A stretch of DNA of 64,000 bases, taken from positions 2,170,001 to 2,234,000 of the forward strand of contig NC_089554.1 in NCBI RefSeq assembly GCF_040115645.1, read 5' to 3'. Made by a program: the position numbers and the translations under genes. Each line of letters opens with the position of its first letter. The first letter of the stretch is position 1. Shown in pieces: positions 32,738-43,003 of the stretch. Under the pieces are notes generated by a model. The model saw nothing but the letters and a program-made list of their open reading frames with translations, was not told where the DNA came from and did no database searches. Source of the stretch: Euwallacea fornicatus. Taxonomy: Eukaryota; Arthropoda; Insecta; Coleoptera; Curculionidae.

Positions 32738-33178
32738 AACGTCTGCTGTATTAAATTTAAAAATCTACGGAGTCGTACGGAACTCGTGCGAAATGCAAAA
32801 AGTGGTACTTCTAGTGTAGATACATATATATATATATATACCAGGTGATTCATTAACATAGCTCTCCATTATATCTTTTTTGTTTTAAACTTAGAAAGTT
32901 TAAATTTAAAGGGAAGCTGTGTGAGTATAGAGCCAGTTGATTGGCATTAATGGTGTTTATCTAGCACTTCCGGTTTAACCGGAAATTTCCTCACCTTTCG
33001 ATTTTTAAATGTAATGCCCTAGAATTTTTTTATTTTTTGAAATCTATAAGTAATTTTTTGTCTAAAAATATTTTTTTTTGTGAAAAAAAAATGATATGCT
33101 GTTAATATTTGGAGAAGGTCGTCAACGGCTTTCTAATACTGTACGATATCGAGGCCACCATTATTTTAAAAACTTAAA

Positions 33179-34190
33179 ATGAAAACGGGAAATGCTAATG
33201 AAGAAGAAAACTTTATTATTACTGAAAACAAAGAAATCGATGTTTTATTTATGGTAGAGGTTAATCCAAGTATATCAATTCGTGAGATAGCTCCAGAATG
33301 TGAGATACCTTTTCGTCATGATGTCGAATTTTGGAGAAACATAAATACCAGTAATGCAAATATCAACTACACCAACATTTATATCCAAAAGATCATTAAA
33401 GACGATTGGAATATTGCAACTGGTTTATTGAAAATTTGAACCTAAATTCATAGCTTCTTTCTATAATATTATTTTCTGATGAGAGCACATTTACTAATTT
33501 CGGACTCTTCAACCGGAACAATAAGCCATATTGGCTTCGAAATAATTTACGTTTGATGATAGAAGGTAACCGTCAAGAATGATTTGGCTTTAACTGTTAG
33601 CTGGGAGTATTAAGATGAAGAATTTTTGCTAAGTTTTACTAAGAATATTAAAAGCTACAGAACTCTTATGCTCGTTTGTAGGGCCTATAATTTTCGATGG
33701 ACAGCTAACAGGGGAACGATATTTAAATTTTTTAAATGTAGAAATATCGACTTTTTTAGACAATTTACCCGTATAAGAACATTTTAGTATCTATTTTCAG
33801 AATAATGGTGGTCCACCACACAATTCTTTTATAGTAAGAAACTTTTTACAGGAAAACTTCGAAAATCAATGAATTGATCTTAATGGGCCAATCAGATGGC
33901 CACCTAGGTAATTAAATACTAATAATTTAAACCAATTTAAACGAATAATCTGTATAAGCTCTTATAGATCCCTCAACTCGACTGGTCTTGATTTTTTTGT
34001 TTGGGGTACAGTTAAAGCACAAGTTAACGTCACTCCTAATAATCGGGAATAATTAGAAGCAAAAGTTCGGGCGACGATAAATAATATTACACCAAATTAA
34101 TTGGATAACGTTGTGAGAAAAACAGTCCAAAATGCTTTTGCTCGCTGAGAAGAATAAAGTGGCCATTTTGAACATCTCCATTAATTACTT
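33179..34190 (+). pseudogene. Mariner-like transposase pseudogene
   Basis: The open start (86 codons) reads MKTGNANEEENFIITENKEI and then VNPSISIREIAPECEI, an HTH typical of mariner-like transposases. The rest is recognisable only through frameshifts and stops. NGGPPHNSFIVRNFL at about 33805-33850 is the second catalytic region, where the expected Asp (DGAPPH) reads as Gly. It is followed by IDLNGPIRWPPR near 33870-33905. A gap or rearrangement follows, then STGLDFFVWGTVKAQVN near 33975-34030 with the third catalytic Asp, and a C-terminal helix (NNITPN..DNVVRKTVQNAFAR) ending in GHFEHLH-like sequence near 34160. It is non-functional. Confidence 0.75.
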
Positions 34191-34254
34191 GTTTGAGAAC
34201 CACAAGAATACTATATATAATAAAAGAAGTTTTTCAAAACTCTACGCCCTGACC

Positions 34255-34765
34255 AATAGCTAATCTTACATTCTAGAGCTATCTCACGAATTGATGTACT
34301 CGAATTAACTTTTACTATAAATAAAATATCGATTTCATTGTCTTCACTGATAATAGTTTCCGTCTTCATTATTATTTCCCGTTTTCATTTTATTCACTAA
34401 TTTTTTAAAATATTGACCGTCTGGATGGTTTCTGAGTGGAAACCTTTAGGTATAAAGTTATTCAGCGTCGTAAGGCCGTTGATGACATTCTTCAAATACT
34501 AATGCCATATCAATTCTTTTCCAAAAAAAAAAAAATTTTTATGACATATTTTTAGACTAAAAATGACCTCTAGCTTCTAAAAAAGTAAAAATTAATAGGG
34601 CATTACAATTAAAAATCGAAAGTTGAGGTCATTTCCAGTTAAACCGGAAGGTCCTTAATGTCAATCAATTGGCTCTATTCTCATATAGCTTCTCTCCAAA
34701 TTGAAATTTTCTAAGTTTAAAAACAAAAAAGTTCTAAAGGTCAGCCCCCTTCTATAATCACCTGG
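34255..34765. repeat. Right arm with inverted copy of the transposase N-terminal coding region
   Basis: On the minus strand about 34400-34260 encodes MKTGNNNEDG and, after a one-base shift, TIISEDNEIDILFIVKVNSS and SIREIALECKI. This is the inverted duplicate of 33179-33320 in the left arm. Confidence 0.78.
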
Positions 34766-34769
34766 TATA

Positions 34770-35013
34770 GGCCAAAAGTTGTATTGGGTTCCAGCATACG
34801 AAGCAAGGTCTTAAAATCATCCGAATTTTGTCTTCGTAGTTCTTTGGCAAGGAATTGAATAGATCCGGATATGTGTCGCTTTGAAATCCACTTTATCACC
34901 CACCATGTGAGCTGTTTCCTGGTTCTTTTACCTTTCTAATTCTACCATTGTGCGATGAAAAATAAAGACAATGATGCACTGGTTTCTAGTATATTGGTAA
35001 AAGAAGCCACCAT
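34770..35013 (-). pseudogene. Harbinger transposase N-terminal fragment (copy 1)
   Basis: From ATG at 35013 the minus strand reads MVASFTNILETSASLSLF and, after a stop, KGKRTRKQLTWWVIKWISKR followed by HISGSIQFLAKELRRQNSDD and FKTLLRML. The basic patch followed by a WWVRPW-type motif, an LxxEL helix and an FLRM-type motif matches the N-terminus of HARBI1-like PIF/Harbinger transposases. The catalytic DDE part is absent, deleted from the element. The same fragment with private mutations is at 42775-43003. Confidence 0.6.
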
Positions 35014-35425
35014 CTTCACGGCTTGCCAAATTCACGACCTTTGTAAACGGTTTGCAATTCGTGGGTTATTTTCTTATTTCACGAATGGTAGTTTGATGCT
35101 TTTGTACCCCACGAAAGCGTGGCCCACGATCGTGGTTCACTACCTGTGTAATCGCGCCATAAATGAGAATTTGCTCTATACTAAGTGCTCAAAAATTAGT
35201 AGAAAAAAAAACTAATATATAACTAAAATGTATAAAAGAGGAATATCTAAAATATGCGAAACGCTTTGAAATTCTTTTTCTCCATCTATGAGAAATGAAA
35301 ATTATTTGTTATGAGTCGTAGTAGATTCGATGTCTCGTGCTACGAGCAGTTAATGAATTCATAATATCCATAAATCATTTTTTGTCACGTAGCGTTTTTA
35401 TAACGATTTTGCACAAAAATACTTA

Positions 35426-36724
35426 CCAGGTGTACCGGTATAAAATGAGCACTATTTTGTGAAAATAAAACATTAATTTTAACAAGGAAAGAAAAAAAAA
35501 TTATTCAAAATATTGACCATTGCTTTCTACACATTTTGACCACCTTTCTGGCAATTTATAGATACCACGCCAATAGAAATGTGCCTCTTTGGCATCAAAC
35601 CAATTAGACACCCAATTTTCTACTTCTTCGTAGGAATCGAAGTGCTGCTCAGCCAATGCGTGTCTCATCAATGAAAACAAATGGAAGTTCGAAGGAGCCA
35701 AGTCTGGTGAATACGGCGGATGGAGTAGCAACTCCCAGCCAAGTGCTTTGATGGTATCCTGAACCGGTGTTGCTTTGTGTGCAGGTGCGTTGTCATGGAG
35801 CAAAATTACCTTCCCGTGTCTTCTGGCCCATTCTGATCGTTTTTCGATCAATGCATTGTTTAAATTAATCAATTGTTGTCGGTAGCGAACAGTATTGACG
35901 GTTTCACCAGGTTTTAAAAGTTCGTGGTGCACCACACCTTTCTGATCCCACCAAACGCACAGCATTGCCTTCTTGCCGAATCGATCAGGTTTTGCAGTCG
36001 ATGTTGATGGTTGTCCCGAATCAACCCATGATTTTTTCCGTTTAAGATTTTGAAAATAAATCAATTTTTCATCTCCAGTAACAATTCGATGCAAAACTGA
36101 TTTTCTCTCAAACTCGATTTCTCTCTTCTCTTTGAAGCAAAATTTCAAAGGTGTTTTTTCGGTTCTCCATCTGTCTTTCATTCAATTCATGCGGCACCCA
36201 TTTTCCACACTTTTGGATCTTTCCCGTAGCTTTTAAACGATCACAAATTGTTTGTTGTGCAACATTTAACATTTCTGCCATTTGCTTTTGACTTAAAGTG
36301 TCATCTTCATCCAATATCGATTGCAGTTCGGCGTCTTCAAACTTTTTTGGTGGTCTGCCACGTTCTTCAATTTGCACATCAAAATTGTTATTTTTGAATC
36401 GTTGAAATCATCTTTTGCATGTTGCTTCTGATAAAGCTTAATCACCATATGCCTCGTCAAGCATTCGATGCGACTCTGCAGCACTTTTCTTCAAATGAAA
36501 GCAAAAAACTAATGCTTTCCGCAAATAATCATTTTGTAGTACAAAATTCGACATTTTTGGCACAATGAAATAATATATTGTTATTTGTTCAAGGACTTGA
36601 TTTGTACTAAATATGTTTGTCAGTTTGCATACCAACCAAGCAAACAAAAAAAAGGTTTGTTTACAACACATGCCCTATATCGAGACATTTATATCCTGAC
36701 GTCACTTCATACCGGTATACCTGG
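35426..36724 (-). mobile_element. Mariner transposon, mauritiana subfamily, minus orientation
   Basis: 1299 bp with TA at 35424-35425 and 36725-36726. The TIRs are CCAGGTGTACCGGTATAAAA (left) and CCAGGTATACCGGTATGAAG (right, inverted). The transposase reads on the minus strand. The TIR differs from that of the mauritiana element at 25466, so these are separate lineages rather than recent sister copies. Confidence 0.93.
35501..36554 (-). pseudogene. Mos1-like mariner transposase, broken
   Basis: The start is MSNFVLQNDYLR at 36554. Two stops follow: TAA at 36438-36440 (AYGD-stop-ALSEATC) and TGA about ten codons later. The HTH then continues (NFDVQIEERGRPPKKFEDAE, WVPHELNERQ) until a frameshift with a small insertion near 36120-36180. 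The C-terminal half is open to 35501, with VTGDEKLIYF (first catalytic Asp, following Trp changed to Leu) and ILLHDNAPAHKA (second). The third catalytic residue, Asp in relatives, is Asn in SPDLAPSNFHLF, 34 residues after the second. The WVDPG motif is WVDSG. Even with the frame repaired the enzyme would lack its metal-binding triad. Confidence 0.92.
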
Positions 36725-36726
36725 TA

Positions 36727-38008
36727 AAGCATATTGGAAATGAAGTATTTTCCTCGTCTGTAATGTGTGAGGACTATATACATTTATGTTCTTATATATA
36801 ACAAACAAGAGTAATTGCTTTCAATTTGAAAAAATTATTAAAAACACAAAATCCAATTAACCTTGATTGACACATTGGTGAGATGTGAAAATTTTCACAA
36901 AAGAATTTTCAATAGTAAATTTTTGACTGGTTGTAGTGGCATATACTCACATGTAATATAACAAGTGTATTAAAAATAATCAATTGATCTCAGAGAAATA
37001 TGTCCAAATGCAATTGGGGATGATTTTTTTTCTGATCAGGATTGTACGAATCGGTCTTAAATCTCATAGGATTTTCATAGCCAAATTATATTCGAAGAAA
37101 AATTTCAATAATCTAATGTTATCATGACACATTTGCGTAATTTTTAACTCATAAACATTGATTTTGACACAGTTGGCAGGGACACATTGATAATAAATTT
37201 CTGTCAACGTCTATTATTGTGTTTATATTTGTTACTTAATAATTCAGTACCTGAGTTTTAGTGTAAAACCAGGTGGTGGCATCCTCTTCTGGAGCATCAA
37301 ATGTAATCATGAAATTTTCACGAAAATATTGTGAGTGGTCGTATATTCACTGTAACGTCGCCTCTGTTCGTTAAAATATGCATTTACCTAGGTTTTATTG
37401 GCTGTTACCTGATTGAACTATATAATCAGCAAAATCTCTAAAACTCAACAGTCTCAGACTGTTCTCCTCTGAAATCCGTTTTTGACGCGGCTATTTCCCA
37501 GGATGATGCCGAACACTATAAGGATTATAAAATAAAAATGCAAATTACCGCATCAGGAACCCCTGGGGAGGGACGGAACGCTGCGTTTTTAACATTCAAA
37601 CAAAATTCCCTCGTTTATGGAATTTTCTATAAAGTAATAACCCTAGGTAATAGATGCAATCAAAACTGCTTTAATTTTTATTAAGTTGCTAGGATGTATT
37701 TGCACTGATCAAATATTGCGGGCGAAATAACTACATTTTTTTGCCTAACAGACCTTCTTGCTTTAGTACTTATAGATTGTAGCTCGACCTTAAGATCGTG
37801 TCGCGACTCTTTCATGAAATAGGATATTAGCCATAATCGCTGGGAAATTTGAGGATACGTTGAAAGCCATTTTGTTAGTGACTATGATAACTCATGTTTC
37901 CTGGTGAAGTCCATAGCTTTTAAGTTACTGAATTACTATTAAAACTATTCTTAGCCAACCACTGTCTTACGTTTAGGTCAGTGGGCTAAGATCTGATTAT
38001 TTGTATTA
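36727..38008. other. Intergenic, no gene recognised
   Basis: No domain-bearing frame was found. Two related short blocks containing GAAATTTTCAC and a following GTGGCATATACTCAC/GTGGTCGTATATTCAC occur near 36890-36955 and 37312-37352, probably an old direct duplication. Confidence 0.35.
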
Positions 38009-38011
38009 ATA

Positions 38012-38971
38012 CAGTGTCCCATGACAAAATTTATGATCCTGTAGGAATTTTAATAAGAGTTTACTAGACACGTGTAAGGTTGTGTTAAAGCTCTAAATCA
38101 AAGTGATAATAAAATGTACACGATTGCGCAAAAAGCTATGACGAAAGAACTTTGCATTTTTTTTAAATGATATTTCCCGTATATTTTTTCATATTGGAAT
38201 TCTTAGTGGAGATCTAGGCACATTTCATATAGTATATGCTACACTAAAAAAAAAGAAATTGTGCAATGCATTTTAGTTGAATATTTAAAAAAACATTTTT
38301 AAACTTACAAAAAATAAGACTCACATAGAAAATAAATATTTATTATTCCATTGGGAAAGCGATGTTCAAAGAAGAGGTTCAAATTGTTTTCCTGGAAATG
38401 TTAAACAAGCTTGACACCACCGAAGTGGTTCTCTAGTACAACGTTTTCGTATCATATCGGGGGTGTTTTCATGACAAGCCTCTAGAATGTGATCTTTGAT
38501 TTCATCAAAATTAATTAGGCAGGTTTGATAAACAGTTCATTTCAGATAACTCCGCACAAAGAAATCGAAGGGTTAAATCGGGTTTTTCTTACCTGTAAAG
38601 TACCTAATCCTCTTCAACTTGCAGGCGAAAAAAAGTACATTCTTTTATTTATCTTTCTTTTTTTCTGCCTTTTAAAACAAACATTTTTCTCTAATCATTA
38701 ATAAATTCACCATCTCTTGGTTTTCAATATGTGCAAATGCTATATTAAATATGCCTAGATTTCGACTAGGAACTCTAGTTTGCAACAATATACAGAGTGT
38801 ATCAGTTTAAAAATTGCAAGTTTCTTTTGTCATAACTTTATGCGTCACTCGATATATTTATTATCACTTGAATTTTAGCCTCAACACAACCCTACATGTT
38901 TCTATTAAAACCTTCTTTAAAATTCCTACAGGGCTGTGAAGTATTTGCTGTAAACTCTGTCGTGGGACACC
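38012..38971 (-). mobile_element. Mariner-like element with ~230-bp TIRs and a transposase fragment
   Basis: The left end CAGTGTCCCATGACA follows TA (38010-38011). The right end, read inverted, is GGTGTCCCACGACAGAGTTT next to TA (38972-38973). Inverted similarity includes CCTGTAGGAATTTTAA, GGTTGTGTT and AAGTGATAATAAA, reaching to about 38240 and from about 38745. At 960 bp it keeps only the transposase C-terminus on the minus strand, so it is an internally deleted copy. Confidence 0.72.
38345..38600 (-). pseudogene. Transposase C-terminal fragment
   Basis: The minus strand reads a degraded FDFFVRSYLK (third catalytic Asp region), then VYQTCLINFDEIKDHILEAC, HENTPDMIRKRCTREPLRW and GKQFEPLL before a stop. 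Order and spacing equal the C-terminus of DUF4817-type mariner-like transposases (VYxTxP..LEELK.RI..A.., GGHFEHLL). The N-terminal and first catalytic parts are missing. Confidence 0.65.
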
Positions 38972-38974
38972 TAT

Positions 38975-39600
38975 ACACAAATGTGAAAAATCTCTGGAAT
39001 TTTCCAAGCAATAGCAGCGACACGTAAGGGGTTTTTGGTTGCCTCGCTACATCATATATCTGATATTAACCTGTTGCCTCTGTCTAATACATATAATCAT
39101 TAAATTCAAAACATGTAATTTTTATTTACAGTTATCTAGATATTTCTAAATCCAACAGCCATTAAGTCGGAAATAACAATAATTATTAAAAATGTAATAA
39201 CAGTCCCTACTCTCTCATTAAATTTCAGCTCGGAAAATGTATACACATTAGGACCGTAATGACTTTGGGGATATAATTTTATTCGAAAATATCATGTAAA
39301 TTAATTACGTCGAGTGTACGAATTATGGTAAATATACCACAAATAATATTATTTGCGTCCGTTATACTAAAACCATGATATGTGTAATATTAAAGCTTTA
39401 ATATATTAGATGCCAATAAATCTTAACAGTATCAATAAATAACGCTTTGTATGGCACGCGATAACGGCAGGAAAAGAATGTTTGTCAATAAAATTTAAAC
39501 TGGAGGAATCAAAGATGAAGAAACGTCGAAAGATAAAGGGAGCTAGGAAGGGGCGAGGAGAAATAAACAGGGACAAATTACACAAGACCGAACTGTATTT
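38975..39600. other. AT-rich intergenic stretch, no gene recognised
   Basis: Nothing recognisable was found between the 960-bp element and the TATA-containing stretch at 39.64 kb. Confidence 0.35.
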
Positions 39601-39641
39601 TCACCCTTCCATTTTGGCCCTCATTTCAGTAATTTTCAGTC

Positions 39642-39649
39642 TATAAATA
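39642..39649 (+). promoter_or_regulatory. Candidate TATA box
   Basis: TATAAATA is followed by the C-rich CCCCTCTCTTG, and an exon-like stretch runs to a possible donor GAG|GTAACT at about 39798. No good initiator lies 30 bases downstream. It is listed because the two exon-like segments at 41.8-42.0 kb lie on the same strand 2 kb downstream. This is speculative. Confidence 0.25.
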
Positions 39650-41808
39650 CCCCTCTCTTGTTTGAAAGCACGATGTATCAAAAATTCTCGTGTTTCAAGT
39701 TCAACTAGAGGAGCCACGTGCATTCATCTCAAGCATATAATATCCTGCTCTAAATTACTAAGGATCAGCGTTTCAACCTCCTGCTAAACTGCACGTGAGG
39801 TAACTCACAGTCAACTGTAAATCTCAATCATTGTCTGTGTCAATTGCAGAGGTAGTTTATACAGCTGTTCTTACTTCAACTGATTAAGCTGGAATTTGAT
39901 TTTGAAAACCGCTTTAGGGGCCAGTTGATTGTTAACTGATAGTTGTCGCTCCTTAACTGAACGTTGCAGAATCGGTCCTTACTTTTTAAACTGTCTTTGT
40001 TGCCTATCCGCTGCTTTTTTATAGTGTTGGTGAATAATTTTTAACTTTTAGCATTTGCATATTAGCTTTCTATAAAGAGAGGGGATAAATCCGCAACAAG
40101 TAGCGAAATAAATACAACCAGCCCTTCAAAGGCACTTTATCAAAGAATATTTAGTTTTGCGAAAGGTTTAAGCCCACTCGAGCGTTGTATTTACTGCGTT
40201 TCGTAGAATTTAATATTGCAGGCTAAAGTAATCTTTGCAGTAACTAATTTTCTAATGGAAACACGCCGCAGCTCTATGTTTAAATCACTCTAGTTAGTTG
40301 GATGTACCAGGTGCACCAATTTCATTCAAAGGTAAATTCTTCTGTGTTTGGTACTTGATAAAGGAGCCAAAAAACAAACCGCATGGATTCTTTAATGGCA
40401 CACAACAACAGTTTAGCCTCCTTTTTACGAAACGTTTCAATCTTACAGTTTTCCAATTAACGTTCTGGATTGGTCATTCCTACACAGAACTAGACAGGCG
40501 AAGTGTTATATTTCAAATGAACCACATCGATGTTAATTACATATCCACATTAATTCGTTCCATAGGTAAGTAACACGTACCTCCTGATTCAAAGGGTGTT
40601 CAAATAGGACCTTTCAGATTTCGGATTAATTATTTTTCACTAAATCGCTGAAGGCACACGAACTCCTGATTTTAAAACTTGATACAAGATCAAAAGACCG
40701 GTCGCAAATGCATGTGTGTATCGGATAGGTATGTTTGTAACGCAGAGAACCTAGATAATTGATTTTTCCTTTGAACTCGCTAATTAAACCTGCCTATTTT
40801 AGAGTCATATTAAAAACGTAATTGTGTTTAAAAAGTCTTAACAAAATTCAAAATTCCGGAACGTTAAATTCAATTTGGACGCGTCGATAAAATCTCCCGT
40901 AGTTGCTTCGGTAGAAAATACTTTAGGGACCACCGAAAACCTCTTTAAAAACAACACAATGAAAATTTAGGGGAAGAAAAGTTATTTAAATACGAGAGGG
41001 TGCGAGCAGCCCTAAGACACAATGAGGGCCTGCTTAAAAAGGAGAATGGTCCTCCTGTTCCTTCAAACACAGAGTAGAAGGAATGGCTGTAGTGAAAGTT
41101 TAATTAGTTCATTTGTGCAGTGAAAATAAGTTATAACTTCAGATAAGGGTTTCTCTTCTTGTACAGTCCTTTCATCTGCGCAAACCTTCATTGAAATTAT
41201 GAAAGAAGGAGGTGCTAAAAATTTGTTCAGTCCTCAAAAAGTTTCTAAAATGTCGGAACACTTACCAATTTTAGGAGATGTTTTAGCCTCAACCGAACTC
41301 TTTATGAGCTCTTGAAAGATTTGCTATATACATTCTTGATACTTAACTTTTAAAAAGTCCTAAGTAAGTTCGGAGATTTATGAGCGCTTTTAAGATTACC
41401 AAGAACTACTAGAACCAAGAATTTGTATGAAATGTTTTGGACTCTCTTTTACCTCTTTTTCATAAGAACATTAGGATAAAGGTAAATTGTTCGTTGTAAA
41501 AGGTCCGTTGTAAAAAGTTCGTGCTGACTGATTATACTTGATTTTATTTTTTTTAGTTTTGGAATTTGAATAAAATACTCATAAACTACTAAATTCTCAG
41601 TACTCTTCAGTCTGTATGTAACTGGGGCCAAGATTAAATTAACTTTTAAAAAACTTCTTGAAACTCTTGCGGCTTTCGACCTTTTGAGATTTTGAAACAG
41701 CTCTTCCTGAGCGTGAAGGGTGTATCGTTGATTTACAAAAATTTGTGAGCAAGTTTTAGAATTTATGAGATTGGTAGTAATTTCACAACAAGCAATTTCT
41801 TATTCCAG

Positions 41809-41987
41809 GTTGACAGTATGATGTCCTGTTCACTCCCGGTAGTTCCAGTGTTGTCGTCTTTGTCTTCCCTAGCTGCAACCCAAGATTTCCCAATACATAT
41901 CGGAATTAAGGTAAAATCGTTTTAATGACCTTTTCTTTATATATTCCCATTCCAAACAATACCAAACAGAGATACGGGGGATTCATG
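41809..41987 (+). other. Exon-like pair with a KR-YGGFM reading (candidate short secretory precursor)
   Basis: Segment one (41809-41910) follows an acceptor-like TTTCTTATTCCAG and ends AAG before donor GTAAAA. From ATG at 41818 it reads MMSCSLPVVPVLSSLSSLAA and then TQDFPIHIGIK, weakly like a signal peptide. A 59-bp GT-AG gap (41911-41969, ending CAAACAG) leads to an 18-base segment, 41970-41987, reading RYGGFM, closed by a perfect donor ATG|GTAAGT. Joined in phase 0 this gives IKRYGGFM, a dibasic KR site followed by the Met-enkephalin pentapeptide. No further exon in matching phase was found. I know of no established insect proenkephalin gene, and the match may be chance. Confidence 0.15.
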
Positions 41988-42533
41988 GTAAGTGCCCCAT
42001 TAAACGTTCTGAATCTGATATGTGGCCGAGGTAGGTCATATTTTATATCTTATAGAAATAGTTTCACTATTCCATAAGAATAGTGAAGTGTCGGTTGAGT
42101 CTGAAATCAATGATATTAAAATTTTAAGTAACGTACTTTACAAATCTGGACATTTTTGAAATTGTCCGGTAATTATGAACGCATTTTCTGTAGCGTAACA
42201 TAGGTAAATCTCGAACTGTTTTCGAGGCAGTACCGCTTGAAGTATGGTTTTTCGCGCTCTTTCGCTAAACGGGCGAAATTGTGTCAAGTTTACACGAGTA
42301 CTATACCATGATCGTGAACCACGCTTTCGTGGGGTACGCCTCGTGTGAACAGTACGTTCGTGAAATAAGGACCAAAATGAGAGATGACACGATCGCGAAT
42401 TCGTGTATCAAACGTTTTAGATCATTTTTACCTGATACATGATCAGTCATGGAGCGGTAATCAACATGGATGGGTTACGCATGAGTGACTCTGAAACTTT
42501 AAAATTTTTGGAGTGATGATGAATGAACCTACG

Positions 42534-42714
42534 TTATTGGACCCTACATATGAGGGATATAAAAAAAATAAGCTCGTATTGCAGCAGCCAGTAGAGTCGC
42601 AGAAGCGTTAAATTTGCCAAATTTCACAGCCGTTTGTGTAAATAATAAATTTACAAATTTACGGAGCTCGTACGCGTTAAACAAGTGGAAATCCAAAAAA
42701 TGGCCCATCAATTT
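42534..42714 (+). pseudogene. MADF-domain remnant of the Harbinger accessory gene (copy 2)
   Basis: One plus-strand frame gives LLDPTYEGYKKNKLVLQ. After a frameshift near 42581, the next gives AAASRVAEALNLPNFTAV and NNKFTNLRSSYALNKWKSKK. The sequence LWDxxxxxYKN..., a helix with AExL, and KFxNLRSSY..E..K is the MADF pattern of DNA-binding proteins. The accessory protein of PIF/Harbinger transposons normally assists transposase binding and nuclear import. Only the N-terminal domain survives, abutting the AT/AC microsatellite where the middle of the ancestral element was lost. Confidence 0.55.
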
Positions 42715-42717
42715 TTG

Positions 42718-42727
42718 ATATATATAT

Positions 42728-42766
<39 letters not shown>
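42718..42766. repeat. (TA)n(CA)n(TA)n microsatellite inside Harbinger copy 2
   Basis: A TA run, about ten CA units and a second TA run. Copy 1 has a TA run at the matching point (about 32824-32840), which is where the element at 32841 inserted. Confidence 0.95.
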
Positions 42767-42774
42767 AAAAGTTG

Positions 42775-43003
42775 AATTGTGTTCCGGCATGTGAAGAAAG
42801 GTTTTAAAACCATCCGGGTATTGTTGTTATGTGGCAATAAATTCTTCCTTAGCTCCGGATATATTTTGCTTTGCAAATCACTTCCTCACCCACCATGTGC
42901 GCTGTTTCCTGGTTCTTTTACCTTTCCAATTCTACCATTGTGTGATGAAAAATAAAGACAATGACGCACTGGCTTCTAGTATACTAGTAAAAGAAGCCAC
43001 CAT
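42775..43003 (-). pseudogene. Harbinger transposase N-terminal fragment (copy 2)
   Basis: From ATG at 43003 the minus strand reads MVASFTSILEASASLSLFFI up to a stop, then KGKRTRKQRTWWVRKWFAKQ followed by NISGAKEEFIAT and DGFKTFLHMPEHNSTF. The basic stretch, WWVRKW motif and FLxMPE segment are those of HARBI1-like transposase N-termini. The copy 1 fragment differs at several residues but shares the premature stop after the first block, so the stop predates duplication or reflects an ancestral reading in another frame. The DDE domain is absent. Confidence 0.6.

Larger units (their letters stand above)
30631..32748 (+). mobile_element. Complete Jerky/Tigger-like (pogo group) transposon
   Basis: TIRs begin CAGCAGACGCTCGATAACGT on the left and CAGCAGACGTTCGATAATGT inverted on the right. 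The outer 23 bases agree at 20, and the three differences are transitions. TA flanks both ends (30629-30630 and 32749-32750). Length is 2118 bp. It encodes a single two-exon transposase with no stop or frameshift, and a 13-bp motif close to CGMTAAYGTAAAC is iterated near both ends. Copy 2 of the host repeat lacks the insertion and keeps one TA, confirming the boundaries. This is the least damaged transposon in the window. Confidence 0.94.
32841..34765 (+). mobile_element. Mariner-like element with ~500-bp arms duplicating the transposase 5' end
   Basis: It starts CCAGGTGATTCATT and ends ATAATCACCTGG, with TA on each side (32839-32840 and 34766-34767), and is 1925 bp long. The arms match from the termini to about 33320 and from about 34255. 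They include the TTCCGGTTTAACCGGAA palindrome (left 32968-32984; right 34633-34649 with one mismatch). Unexpectedly, both arms also include the first ~45 codons of the transposase: plus strand in the left arm and minus strand in the right. It belongs to the same family as the 1160-bp copy at 17363. Confidence 0.85.
30264..35159. mobile_element. PIF/Harbinger-type deletion derivative, copy 1, carrying two nested transposons
   Basis: The outer ends are AGGCGGGTTTACACGAG (left) and, inverted, TGGCGCGATTACACAGG (right), flanked on both sides by TAA (30261-30263 and 35160-35162), the 3-bp target size of PIF/Harbinger elements. Longer inverted similarity includes GAACCACG blocks and AACCACGCTTTC. 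Removing the insertions at 30631-32748 and 32841-34765 with one TA each leaves about 850 bp that aligns end to end with copy 2 at 42282-43149. The residual body carries the starts of two transposon genes in convergent orientation. Confidence 0.82.
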
